Shown piece after piece: positions 5,776 to 13,781 of a stretch of 22,896 bases of DNA. The number at the start of each line of letters is the position of its first letter. Positions within the stretch are counted from its first letter, which is position 1. Origin of the DNA: JAXHTH01 sp034211115 (lineage in GTDB: Bacteria; Planctomycetota; Phycisphaerae; Phycisphaerales; SM1A02). A model generated the notes under the pieces. The model searched no databases. It had not been told where the DNA came from and saw nothing but the letters and a program-made list of their open reading frames with translations. The stretch is from NCBI GenBank assembly GCA_034211115.1, contig JAXHTH010000182.1, positions 1-22,896 of the forward strand, written 5' to 3'. The translations under genes were made by a program, and so were the position numbers.

Positions 5776-7929
5776 ATGTTCGACCCGAAACGCCCTGCAC
5801 TGTTGCTGCTCGGTGCGGCGCTGCCCGTGATGATGGGCGCGACCACGCACGAAGTGTCCGTACGCAACAACGTCTTCGTACCGGAGGACATCGTGGTCGC
5901 CCAGGGCGACACCGTCCGCTGGGTCTGGGAGGAGGGATTCCACACCGTCACGTCCGGCGACAACTGCACGTACGACGAACTCCACTTCGACGAGGACATC
6001 GACTCGAACAACCCGGTCTTCGAGTGGGTGGTTCCCGGCGATGTGGTCGGCGAGGTCCCGTACTATTGCCGGCCGCACTGCGTGGTGTTCGACATGGTCG
6101 GAACCATCACCGTTCTCGAGCCGGGCGAGATGGTCGAGTTCCGGATCACGCTTGACGGAAGCCAGGTAGTCCCTCCGGTCGACACGTCGGGAAGCGGAAG
6201 CGGCACCGCGACGCTCGATCTCGGCACGAACATGTTCAGTTGGGAGATCAGCTTCTCCGATCTGGAAGGCACGCAGACCGCGGCCCACTTCCATGGCGCT
6301 GCACCATACTGCGCCAACGCGGGGGTGCAGGTGCCGCTAACCACGGGCAGCCCCGTCATGGGCTCGGAGATCCTCACCGTCCAGCAGGCCGAGGATGTTC
6401 TCGCCGGCCTGTGGTACGTCAACATCCACACCGACCTCCACCCGGGCGGCGAGATCCGCGGCCAGGTCATGCCCGCGCCGCTGGACGACCCGATCGAAGA
6501 TGTGATCGCCATGGGCGACGTTCACATCCAGCTCGACGCCGTCGCCGACGGCCTCACCGCCCCGAACTGGGGGACCGCCGCGCCCGGCATCGAGGATCGG
6601 CTGTACGTGACCGACCAGGACGGCGTCATCTGGAACGTCAATCTCGACTCGGGCGACAAGAGCGTCTTTCTCGACGTGAGCGATCGCCTTGTCAGCCTGG
6701 GGATCTTTGGCGAGGGGAGTTTCGACGAGCGTGGCCTGCTCGGCGTCGCCTTCCATCCCGAGTATGCCGACAACGGGCGGCTCTACACCTACACCTCCGA
6801 GCCGGTGGACGGCGAGGCGGACTTCTCCACCATCCCCGACGGCTTCAGCGCCAACCACCAGTCGGTCATCACCGAATGGCAGGTGCAGAACCCGGGCGAT
6901 CCGGACGCGGTCGTCGATCCCGGTTCGGCCCGCGAGGTGCTGCGCATCGACCAGCCGCAGTTCAACCACGACGGCGGCGCGGTCGTGTTCGGGCCCGATG
7001 AAATGCTCTACATCGCCCTCGGCGACGGCGGCGACGCCGATGATGAGGACGGCGGGACCGATCCCTTCGACGAGCCCGTCGTCGGACACGGCTGCGACGG
7101 AAACGGCCAGAACGTCGAGACCATCCTCGGCACGATCCTCCGCGTCGATCCCGACGGCTCGGACTCGGCCAACGGCCAGTACGGCATCCCCGCAGACAAT
7201 CCCTTCGTCGGCGGGGACGGGATCGATGAGATCTTCGCCTACGGTTTCCGCAACCCGTTCCGTATTTCCTTCGACTCGCTGACGGGCGAGCTCTTCGCCG
7301 CCGACGTCGGGCAGAACGACATCGAGGAGATCGACGTCGTCATCCCCGGCGGCAACTACGGCTGGAATCTCAAGGAAGGCTCGTTCTTCTTCGTGCGCAA
7401 CGGCGCCTCGGACGGCTACGTGACCGACCGAGCCCTCAACGCGCCTCCCGACCTGATTGATCCGATCGCCGAGTACGACCACGACGACGGCCTGGCGATT
7501 GTCGGCGGGTTCGTCTATCGCGGGACGAAGATCCCGCCGCTGATCGGACGCTACGTGCACGGCGAGTTCGCGCGGACGTTCAGCAACGACGGCCGGCTGT
7601 TCTACCTCGACGAGACGAACACCATCCTCGAGTTCCCGCCGCTGATGCGGTCCGATCTGGGACTCTCGCTGCTGGGATTCGGGGAGGACGGCGACGGCGA
7701 GCTGTACGCGCTGGCCAACGCGACCGGCACGCCGTTCGGCGAGACCGGCGTGGTCCTTCGCATCACCACCCGGCCCGGCGACCTGGACGCCGACGGCGTG
7801 GTGGGCACCGCTGATCTTCTCGCACTGCTCGGCAACTGGGGGCCGTGCGAAGGCTGCCCGGCCGACATCGACGGCGACGGCGTGGTCGGAACCGCCGATC
7901 TGCTCACCCTGCTGGCCAACTGGGGCTGA
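5776..7929 (+). CDS. Secreted cupredoxin-CHRD-PQQ dehydrogenase-dockerin fusion
   Basis: This 717-residue exported protein has several domains. A signal peptide covers about 1-22. A plastocyanin-like cupredoxin covers about 24-117, with candidate copper ligands His56, Cys98, His101 and Met107. A CHRD domain covers about 121-232 (AAHFHGAA, then HPGGEIRGQV). A six-bladed PQQ-dependent sugar/aldose dehydrogenase domain of the GdhB/YliI type covers about 240-660, with RGLLGVAFHPEY, the active-site-like NHDGG (His398), YIALGDGG and YGFRNPFR. Two dockerin-like calcium repeats close it (668-717). PQQ enzymes oxidise sugars and pass electrons to an acceptor; the attached copper domain could be a built-in acceptor, which is inference. 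AGGAGA (5761-5766) is 9 bases before the ATG. The gene stands alone and ends at a strong terminator. The substrate is unknown, and a non-enzymatic beta-propeller is the alternative. Confidence 0.88.
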   Translation: MFDPKRPALLLLGAALPVMMGATTHEVSVRNNVFVPEDIVVAQGDTVRWVWEEGFHTVTSGDNCTYDELHFDEDIDSNNPVFEWVVPGDVVGEVPYYCRPHCVVFDMVGTITVLEPGEMVEFRITLDGSQVVPPVDTSGSGSGTATLDLGTNMFSWEISFSDLEGTQTAAHFHGAAPYCANAGVQVPLTTGSPVMGSEILTVQQAEDVLAGLWYVNIHTDLHPGGEIRGQVMPAPLDDPIEDVIAMGDVHIQLDAVADGLTAPNWGTAAPGIEDRLYVTDQDGVIWNVNLDSGDKSVFLDVSDRLVSLGIFGEGSFDERGLLGVAFHPEYADNGRLYTYTSEPVDGEADFSTIPDGFSANHQSVITEWQVQNPGDPDAVVDPGSAREVLRIDQPQFNHDGGAVVFGPDEMLYIALGDGGDADDEDGGTDPFDEPVVGHGCDGNGQNVETILGTILRVDPDGSDSANGQYGIPADNPFVGGDGIDEIFAYGFRNPFRISFDSLTGELFAADVGQNDIEEIDVVIPGGNYGWNLKEGSFFFVRNGASDGYVTDRALNAPPDLIDPIAEYDHDDGLAIVGGFVYRGTKIPPLIGRYVHGEFARTFSNDGRLFYLDETNTILEFPPLMRSDLGLSLLGFGEDGDGELYALANATGTPFGETGVVLRITTRPGDLDADGVVGTADLLALLGNWGPCEGCPADIDGDGVVGTADLLTLLANWG
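7777..7926 (+). repeat. Tandem dockerin-like repeats within the dehydrogenase fusion
   Basis: Two 22-residue units (7777-7842 and 7861-7926) share GVVGTADLLxLLxNWG and start with the Asp-rich calcium loops GDLDADG and ADIDGDG. An 18-base spacer encoding PCEGCP separates them. They form a dockerin-like module at the very C-terminus. No cohesin gene is visible in the window. From general knowledge, such orphan dockerin-like tails are common on exported planctomycete proteins. Confidence 0.85.
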
Positions 7930-8001
7930 TCCACCATCACACGGCCGCTGATGATTCCTGCGGCCGACCGCGACCGCGTCCGGCCGTCCGAATCCCGGCC
8001 C

Positions 8002-8043
8002 GAGCGGGCGCCCTGCACGAGGCGGGGCGCCCGTTCGTCTTTT
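8002..8043 (+). terminator. Intrinsic terminator after the dehydrogenase fusion
   Basis: An 11-pair stem with one G-U wobble (8002-8012 with 8026-8036), a 13-base loop and the T-rich tail GTCTTTT make a good rho-independent terminator. It lies 72 bases after the fusion gene and 43 bases before the substrate-binding lipoprotein, so it separates the two transcription units. Confidence 0.8.
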
Positions 8044-8085
8044 GGCCGGCCGATCACGCGGCGTCGGGGCTGATACGATCTGATC

Positions 8086-9015
8086 ATGCGCCGGCTGCTT
8101 CTGACGCCCCGTCAACGGCTTGTCGCCCTGGTCCTCGTCCTTTTCGCCTTCGGCTGCGCCGAGCCGGCCGGCGATGCGACCACGGAGGCCGACGAGATCA
8201 GGATCGTCAGCCTCAGCCCGGCGATCTCACGCACGCTTCTCGACCTGGGCCTGGAGGAGCGGATCGTCGGCCGCAGCCCGTTCTGCGATTTCCTCGATCC
8301 CGCGATCCCCGTCGTGGGCGATCTGCATGGCGCCCAGTTCGAGCGCCTCATCGAGCTTGACCCGACGCACGTGCTGGTCCAGTCGCCGCAGGCAGGGATT
8401 GATCCGGGGCTTCGCGAACTCGCCGACGAGCACGGCTGGAAGCTGGCCGGCTGGCGCGGCGTGAACACCATCGATGACATCGAGGCGATGGTGCGCGAGC
8501 TTCCCACCGTTCTTTGCGAGCCGGGCAGCGATGAGCTGGCGGCCCTGGGCGCTCGATCCGCGGAGCTGTTGAATGAGATCGCCGCCGCTCTCGCGCCGGG
8601 CGAAACGGACGATCAGGTGTGGCGCGGCCGGACGTTGCTGGTCTACGCGATGTCGCCGCTTGGGGTGTTCGGACGCGGCACCTACCTGAACGATGTGCTG
8701 GTGCGGTGCGGCGCCGGCAACGCCGTCGAGGCGGAGGGATGGGTCCAACTGACGCTGGAGGACGTGACGCGGCTCGATCCGGGCGCGATCATTCTCATCC
8801 GTCCCGGGCCGCGCAATCAGCCCGCTGAGCCGGTCGATCCCATCGACGCGGCCGGCGCGCTGGCGACGCTGGACATCGAGGCCGCGCGCGCGGAGCGGAT
8901 TGCGATCCTCTCCCACCCCGATGCGCTCATGCCGTCGACGGCGATCTCCGAGGTCGCCGCAGAACTGCGCGATGTGCTTCGCCGTCTCAACCGGCCGAGT
9001 GAGCCCGGATCGTGA
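8086..9015 (+). CDS. Substrate-binding lipoprotein of a BtuF/FecB-type ABC importer
   Basis: This 309-residue protein starts with a basic, hydrophobic signal ending at Cys24 (FAFGC). That is a somewhat imperfect lipobox, because Phe replaces the usual small residue at -2. The mature part follows the periplasmic binding protein family of cobalamin, siderophore and haem importers: IRIVSLSPAISRTLLDLGL at the start, then FERLIELDPTHVLVQSPQ, a helical backbone around 120-165, and a second lobe with AVEAEGWVQLTLEDVTRLDP. It would capture ligand outside the inner membrane and deliver it to the permease encoded next. The operon order is binding protein, permease, ATPase. Cobalamin is favoured by the BtuF-like start, but iron-siderophore or haem cannot be excluded, and no cobalamin riboswitch was recognised upstream. 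Confidence 0.88.
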   Translation: MRRLLLTPRQRLVALVLVLFAFGCAEPAGDATTEADEIRIVSLSPAISRTLLDLGLEERIVGRSPFCDFLDPAIPVVGDLHGAQFERLIELDPTHVLVQSPQAGIDPGLRELADEHGWKLAGWRGVNTIDDIEAMVRELPTVLCEPGSDELAALGARSAELLNEIAAALAPGETDDQVWRGRTLLVYAMSPLGVFGRGTYLNDVLVRCGAGNAVEAEGWVQLTLEDVTRLDPGAIILIRPGPRNQPAEPVDPIDAAGALATLDIEAARAERIAILSHPDALMPSTAISEVAAELRDVLRRLNRPSEPGS

Positions 9016-10007
9016 TGTCCCTGACGCGGCGCCAGATCCTCGGCCTGCTCGGTCTGCTCGTGATCACGCTGACCGCGGGCGGGCTGCGGCTGCTCGTCTA
9101 TCGCGACCTGGAGGGCGTGCTGACCTGGAGCTGGCCGGCGCCGGAGATCGCGCGTCTGCGGTGGACGGCGGTGGCGGTGGCGGCGATCGCCGGCATCTCG
9201 CTGGCCGTCTCCGGCGTGCTGCTCCAGGCGCTGCTGCGCAATCCGCTGGCGTCGCCGTTCATCCTCGGCATCTCCAGCGGGGCGGCGCTGGGGGTGATGA
9301 CGGCGTTGTACGTCGCGTACGTGACGAAGCGGTCGTGGGTGCTGGCGGGCTCCGACACGCCGCCGGCCCTGCTGGGGGCGATGCTCACCCTCGCCGTCGT
9401 CTATCTGCTGGGCCAGCGGCGCGGGTGGCTCGATCCACTCTCGCTGGTGCTGATCGGGGTGGTGGTGTCGGCGATCTGCGGGGCGCTGATCATGTTCCTC
9501 CAGCACCTGGTGCCGCAGGGGCTGCGCGGCGACCTGGTGACGTGGATGATGGGGCACATCCGGCAGAGCGTGGGGGCGCCGTTTCTCCTCACCGCCGGCG
9601 GGCTGGCGCTCGTCGGGACTATTGTCGCCCTGCTCATGGGACGGGCGATGGACGCGGCCACGCTGGGCGACGATGAGGCGCGCAGCATCGGCCTGGCCAT
9701 CGGCCCGCTGCGCCTGGCGCTGTTCTTCCTCGCCGGCGTCCTCACGTCGGTCGCGGTCGCGCTGGCCGGTCCGATCGGATTTGTAGGGCTGATTGCGCCG
9801 CACGCGGCGCGGCTGGTGCTGGGCCCGCGTCACGCGGCGCTCGTCGTCGGCGCGGCGCTGGTGGGGGTGACGCTGCTGGTGGGGGGCGACGTGGTGTCGC
9901 AGAGCATCGCCGTCAGCGGCGGCCGCATGCCGGTGGGCGTGTTCACCGCGCTGATCGGCGGCCCCGCGTTCATCTGGCTCCTGCGAAGCGGAAAGGGGCA
10001 GGTGTGA
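9015..10007 (+). CDS. BtuC/FecCD-family ABC importer permease
   Basis: About 330 residues of strongly hydrophobic sequence fit the ten-helix FecCD/BtuC permease family in length and motifs. Examples are RWTAVAVAAIAGISLAVSGV followed by LLRNPLASPFILGISSGAA, and the coupling region GFVGLIAPHAARLVLGP. It forms the inner-membrane channel, presumably as a homodimer, for the ligand brought by the upstream lipoprotein. The start is ATG 9015, which shares bases with the upstream TGA (TGATG). A GTG one codon earlier (9012) is also possible. The tight overlap points to translational coupling. The ATPase gene overlaps its end by four bases. Confidence 0.92.
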   Translation: MSLTRRQILGLLGLLVITLTAGGLRLLVYRDLEGVLTWSWPAPEIARLRWTAVAVAAIAGISLAVSGVLLQALLRNPLASPFILGISSGAALGVMTALYVAYVTKRSWVLAGSDTPPALLGAMLTLAVVYLLGQRRGWLDPLSLVLIGVVVSAICGALIMFLQHLVPQGLRGDLVTWMMGHIRQSVGAPFLLTAGGLALVGTIVALLMGRAMDAATLGDDEARSIGLAIGPLRLALFFLAGVLTSVAVALAGPIGFVGLIAPHAARLVLGPRHAALVVGAALVGVTLLVGGDVVSQSIAVSGGRMPVGVFTALIGGPAFIWLLRSGKGQV

Positions 10008-10789
10008 GCGTTGTCGTGCGCAACCTGGGTTTCGCCTACGCCCGCCTCCCGGTGCTGGGCGGGATCGAGGCGGAGGCGCAGCCGGGTCGCATCACGGCCG
10101 TCCTCGGCCCCAACGCGGTGGGCAAATCGACGCTGCTGCGGTGTGCGATCGGTCTCTTGCGGCCGGACGAGGGCGACGTCCTGCTCGGTGGGAAGCTCGC
10201 CCATCGTCTGCGGGCGCGCGAGCTGGCGGCCCTTGCCGCTTATGTTCCGCAGCGGTCGATCGTCTCCGCGGCGTTCACGGTACGGGAAGTGGTTCGCCTG
10301 GGGCGCTACGCGGTGGGCAGGAGTGAGCGAAGGGTCGAGGAGGCGATCACGACGATGGAGCTGACCGCGATCGCCGAGCGGCCGTACCCGGCGCTGTCCG
10401 TGGGGCAGCAGCAGCGAGTGGCGCTGGCCCGGGCGCTGGCGCAGGTGCCGGAGCGGGGGATCCTGATTCTGGACGAGCCGACCTCGGCGATGGACATGCG
10501 GCGCGCCCGTAACTGTTTCAGCGTCCTGCGCCGGCTGGCCGATGAAGGAGCCACGGTGTTGATGGCGATGCACGATCTTCCCGCGGCGGCCGCGCTGGCC
10601 GACGACGTCTGGCTGCTCGCGGCGGGGGCGCCCGGTCACCTCGCCGCCTCCGGGCCGGTCGAGCAGGTCATGCGGGGCGATCGACTGGAGCGGGTGTTCG
10701 GGGTGGGGTTCGAGTGGGCGCGGCGAGGCGATGGGAGCCGAGTCCTGTTGCCGGAGACGCGCATCGACGCAAGTTCGACTACAATGTGA
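10004..10789 (+). CDS. ATPase subunit of the BtuCD/FecCDE-type importer
   Basis: This 261-residue ABC ATPase carries Walker A GPNAVGKST at 35-43, Walker B ILILDEPT at 153-160 with catalytic Glu158, and His190 in the H-loop (MAMHDLP). The signature is LSVGQ (131-135) instead of LSGGQ. It would power the permease encoded upstream. It starts at GTG in a GTGA overlap with the permease stop, with GGGGCAG just upstream as ribosome site. The closest known relatives by motif are the importers of cobalamin, haem and ferric siderophores. The coiled-coil gene begins 5 bases after its stop. Confidence 0.92.
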   Translation: MSVVVRNLGFAYARLPVLGGIEAEAQPGRITAVLGPNAVGKSTLLRCAIGLLRPDEGDVLLGGKLAHRLRARELAALAAYVPQRSIVSAAFTVREVVRLGRYAVGRSERRVEEAITTMELTAIAERPYPALSVGQQQRVALARALAQVPERGILILDEPTSAMDMRRARNCFSVLRRLADEGATVLMAMHDLPAAAALADDVWLLAAGAPGHLAASGPVEQVMRGDRLERVFGVGFEWARRGDGSRVLLPETRIDASSTTM

Positions 10790-10794
10790 GCGTC

Positions 10795-11535
10795 ATGGCG
10801 AGCTACATCACCTACATCATCATCGCCCTCGTCATCATCTGGCAGGTCGTCTCCGGACTGATTCAGAAGGCGGCGGAGAAGAAGCAGCAGGAGCGGATGC
10901 GCGAGCTTGCCCAGCAGCGGCGGCAGGAGGCCTCGGCGTCGAGGGGTGCGCCCGAGCCGCCGTCCTCGCCGCGGCCGCCGGCTTCGTCGCGAGGCGCCTC
11001 CCGCCTGGAGGATCTCGCGGCGCGGCGGAAGAAGCAGCTCGAGGAGCTGCGGCGGCGTCGAGCCGGTCGTCCGACCGCGAGCACGGCATCCCCCGGCTCT
11101 GCCGGTGGTCCGCGGACGCCTGCCGCGCCGCGCCCGCCGCAGGTGAAGCCGGCAAGGACGGTTCAATCACTGAAAGCCGGGCATCGTGAGCTTCGCGAAG
11201 CGGAACGCGCCGAGAGTCGGAAGCGCGCCGAGCAGCAGCGGCGGGAGCAGGAGGCGATCCGGGCCCGCGAACGCCGCGAACTGGCCGAGGAACGCCGCCG
11301 CGCGGCGGAACGCGAGAGGCGCCAGCGGCTTGCCGCGGCCAAACGCGAGCGCCGGAGCGAGCCCATGACCAGACGACCCATCGACGAGCAGGACGCCTAC
11401 ATCGTCCGGGAGGCCGTCGATGAGCGCAGGGATCGTCTGGCGGCGGCGCTGAAAACGCGGTCGACACTTCAGGATCTGTTCGTCCTCAAGGAGCTGCTCG
11501 ATCCGCCGCTCGCCCTCCGGAGCGGGGCGGAATAG
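10795..11535 (+). CDS. Unknown membrane-anchored coiled-coil protein
   Basis: I do not recognise the function. The 246-residue protein starts with one transmembrane helix (about 4-23, SYITYIIIALVIIWQVVSGL). A highly charged region rich in Glu, Arg, Ala and Gln follows (24-48 and about 125-200), with repeated ERRRAAERERRQRL-type stretches predicting long helices or coiled coil, interrupted by Pro/Ser/Ala linkers. The end, LQDLFVLKELLDPPLALR, resembles a tail I associate with small planctomycete membrane proteins (recall only, no search done). The open frame runs back to 10714 inside the ATPase gene, but the ATG at 10795 gives a proper N-terminal membrane helix. It sits 5 bases after the ATPase stop, so it is probably co-transcribed, although a link to transport is unproven. 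The low-complexity sequence makes homology calls unreliable. Confidence 0.75.
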   Translation: MASYITYIIIALVIIWQVVSGLIQKAAEKKQQERMRELAQQRRQEASASRGAPEPPSSPRPPASSRGASRLEDLAARRKKQLEELRRRRAGRPTASTASPGSAGGPRTPAAPRPPQVKPARTVQSLKAGHRELREAERAESRKRAEQQRREQEAIRARERRELAEERRRAAERERRQRLAAAKRERRSEPMTRRPIDEQDAYIVREAVDERRDRLAAALKTRSTLQDLFVLKELLDPPLALRSGAE

Positions 11536-11596
11536 ATCCAAAAGCGGACAGGAAACGACGTTTTCGCGGCAGATGGCCCCACGTTCGCGTCAACGG

Positions 11597-11602
11597 TATA
11601 CT
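11597..11602 (+). promoter_or_regulatory. Possible -10 box upstream of accB
   Basis: TATACT matches the -10 consensus at five of six positions and lies about 150 bases before accB in a 216-base gap. No good -35 box is at the right distance (TGGCCC at 17 bases), so this is only a candidate. A small hairpin, CCGGC-CTCATGA-GCCGG, occurs further down at about 11700-11716. Nothing else was recognised in the gap. Confidence 0.35.
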
Positions 11603-11751
11603 GCCGCCCCGCGCGCGACCGGTTGATTGTCGCCGCAGCATTGATCGCCCGCGCGTGCGGCGATCGAAGGCACGCCTCCGGCGGACTTTCGACGAGAACC
11701 GGCCTCATGAGCCGGAGCGAACCGAACCGACCTCGATGAAGGTGAACAGGA

Positions 11752-12234
11752 ATGATCGACATTCGCAAGCTGAAGGAGCTGGTGCGCCTGATGGTGGCCA
11801 ACGAGCTCACCGAGCTTGATCTCCGGGACAGCGAGGAGCAGGTGACGCTTCGCCGGCAGTGGCCGGAGCAGGCGATCGCTTCGCCGGGGGGCAACGGCGG
11901 GGCGGCGGCCCGAGAGTCCGGCGCCGCGCCCGCCGCGACGGCGGTGGCGGATCCGCCGGCCGGCCCCTCGGCCCTCACCGATCAGACCGACGGCATGATC
12001 ATGATCGAGAGCCCCATGGTGGGGACGTTCTACGCGGCGCCGAACCCCGATGCCCAGGCCTTCGTGAAGGCCGGCTCGGCGGTGGGGCCGGAGACGCCGA
12101 TCTGCATCATCGAGGCGATGAAGATCTTCAACGAGATCAAGGCCGAGTGCTCCGGCACCATCCGGCGCGTCCTCGTGCGCAACGGCGAGTCGGTCGAGTT
12201 CGGCCAGCCGCTCTTCGCGGTGGAGCCGACGTAA
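11752..12234 (+). CDS. accB: Biotin carboxyl carrier protein of acetyl-CoA carboxylase
   Basis: This 160-residue protein has the AccB N-terminal helix region (MIDIRKLKELVRLM, then LTELDLRDSEEQVTLRR), an Ala/Pro-rich swinging linker (about 44-80) and the C-terminal biotinyl domain. That domain contains PMVGTFYAAP and the biotinylation site EAMK at 121-124, so Lys124 carries biotin. It moves the carboxyl group from biotin carboxylase to the carboxyltransferase to make malonyl-CoA for fatty-acid synthesis in the cytoplasm. AAGGTG at 11739-11744 is 7 bases before the ATG. The length and motifs are normal. accC follows after 119 bases, and this pair is the usual bacterial arrangement. Confidence 0.96.
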   Translation: MIDIRKLKELVRLMVANELTELDLRDSEEQVTLRRQWPEQAIASPGGNGGAAARESGAAPAATAVADPPAGPSALTDQTDGMIMIESPMVGTFYAAPNPDAQAFVKAGSAVGPETPICIIEAMKIFNEIKAECSGTIRRVLVRNGESVEFGQPLFAVEPT

Positions 12235-12353
12235 ACGCGACGACGCGACGCCTGATGCGCTGAGGCGTGCGGCGTCGATCGGGCGGCCGGCCGCCGCGAA
12301 GCAGGCGCGCTTGCCGGGCCGCGTCCCTCGCCCCCCCAGCCTGTGAGTAGCTC

Positions 12354-13724
12354 ATGTTCTCACGCATCCTGATTGCCAACCGAGGCGAGATTGCCCTGCG
12401 GATCCTCCGCGCGGCGCGCGAGCTGGGCATCGAGACCGTCTGCGTGTACTCGCAGGCCGACCGGGACGGGCCGTGGCTGGAACAGGCCGATCAGACGGTG
12501 TGCATCGGTCCCGCGCCCGCGGCCGAGTCGTATCTTCGCATCGATCGCATCATCTCCGCGGCGGAGGTCGCCCACGTGGATGCGGTTCATCCCGGCTACG
12601 GATTCCTGGCGGAGAACGCGCACTTCGCGGAGGTGTGCCGCGACTGTCGCCTCGAGTTCATCGGTCCCAGCCCGGAGGCGATGGCGCGGCTGGGGGACAA
12701 GATCTCCTGCCGGAAGGTGGCCAAGCGGGCCAGGACGCCGATCTTCCCCGGCAGCGAAGGCGAGGTCGAGGACGAGGATCAGGCCGTCGAGGTTGCCGAC
12801 CGGGTGGGATACCCCGTGATTCTCAAGGCCGCCGCGGGCGGCGGGGGACGCGGCATGCGCATCGCACGCGATGAGCGGGCGCTGCGGGCGGCCTTTGCCG
12901 GGGCGCGGCGCGAGGCCGAAGCCGCGTTCGGCAACGGCGCCCTCTACCTGGAGAAGTTCCTCGAAAACACGAGGCACGTGGAGATCCAGGTGCTGGGCGA
13001 CACGCACGGGCACGCCGTGCATCTGTACGAGCGCGACTGCACCTCGCAGCGCCGGCACCAGAAGCTCATCGAGGAGTCGCCCGCCCCGCTCGTCGAGGCG
13101 AAGAAGCGGGACGCGGTGGCCCGCTCGGCCGCCGAACTGATCAAGAGAGCCGGCTACGCCGGGGCCGCGACCGTCGAGTTCATGATGGATGAGCAGGGCA
13201 GCTTCTACATGCTCGAGGTCAATACCCGCGTGCAGGTGGAGCATCCCGTCACGGAGATGGTCAGCGGCATCGACATCGTGAAGGAGACGATCCGGATCGC
13301 GGCCGGCGAACCGTTGCACGTCACCCAGCGGGATATCCGGCTGCGCGGCCACGCCATCGAGTGCCGGATCAACGCCGAGGATCCGGACCGCGAGTTCCGC
13401 CCGCAGCCGGGGCTGATCGAGAAGTTTCACCCGCCCGGCGGGCCGGGGGTGCGGGTGGACACGCACGTTCGCGCCGGCTACCGGATCCCGGCCAACTACG
13501 ATTCGATGATCGGCAAGCTGATCGTGCACGCGCCGACGCGCGACGAGGCGATCGCGCGGATGCGGGCGGCCCTGGAGGAGTTCACCATCGAGCCGATCCG
13601 GACGACGATCCCGTTGCACCGGCGCATCATGGACAGCGAGGCGTTCCGCAAGGCCGACCTGGACATTCACTACGTCGAACGCCTGCTCCGCGAGCGGGCG
13701 GAGGCGCAGCCGGCATCAGTCTGA
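12354..13724 (+). CDS. accC: Biotin carboxylase of acetyl-CoA carboxylase
   Basis: The 456-residue ATP-grasp enzyme carboxylates the biotin on AccB using ATP and bicarbonate. The N-terminal domain starts FSRILIANRGEIALRI. The glycine-rich ATP loop GGGGRGM is at 162-168. Active-site residues match the family: Lys116, His235-Gln-Lys237, Glu275, Glu288 and Asn290, and Arg292-x-Gln294-x-Glu296 in NTRVQVEHPVTE. The segment before HQK reads ERDCTSQRR, a small variation on the usual ERDCS-x-QRR. The length is typical for AccC. There is no strong ribosome site before the ATG, although GTGAG is at 12343-12347. The 119-base gap after accB contains a GCGGCCGGCCGC palindrome and no gene. Confidence 0.96.
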   Translation: MFSRILIANRGEIALRILRAARELGIETVCVYSQADRDGPWLEQADQTVCIGPAPAAESYLRIDRIISAAEVAHVDAVHPGYGFLAENAHFAEVCRDCRLEFIGPSPEAMARLGDKISCRKVAKRARTPIFPGSEGEVEDEDQAVEVADRVGYPVILKAAAGGGGRGMRIARDERALRAAFAGARREAEAAFGNGALYLEKFLENTRHVEIQVLGDTHGHAVHLYERDCTSQRRHQKLIEESPAPLVEAKKRDAVARSAAELIKRAGYAGAATVEFMMDEQGSFYMLEVNTRVQVEHPVTEMVSGIDIVKETIRIAAGEPLHVTQRDIRLRGHAIECRINAEDPDREFRPQPGLIEKFHPPGGPGVRVDTHVRAGYRIPANYDSMIGKLIVHAPTRDEAIARMRAALEEFTIEPIRTTIPLHRRIMDSEAFRKADLDIHYVERLLRERAEAQPASV

Positions 13725-13745
13725 CAGAAGCGGGCGAACCGGCGC

Positions 13746-13773
13746 GCCGCGGGCGAAGGGATCGCCTCGCGGC
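13746..13773. terminator. Hairpin between convergent accC and the CvpA-like gene
   Basis: Arms 13746-13756 and 13762-13773 pair over 11 bases with one bulged base and a 5-base loop. The hairpin fills the 57-base gap between two convergent genes, so it could end transcription from both sides. There is no T-run on either side, so it is not a classical intrinsic terminator. Confidence 0.4.
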
Positions 13774-13781
13774 CCCCGCGA

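Noticed and set aside
7930..8085. A cobalamin riboswitch before the BtuF-like gene
   Set aside because: The gap is only 156 bases, much of it taken by the upstream terminator, and I saw no B12-box-like sequence or space for the full aptamer.
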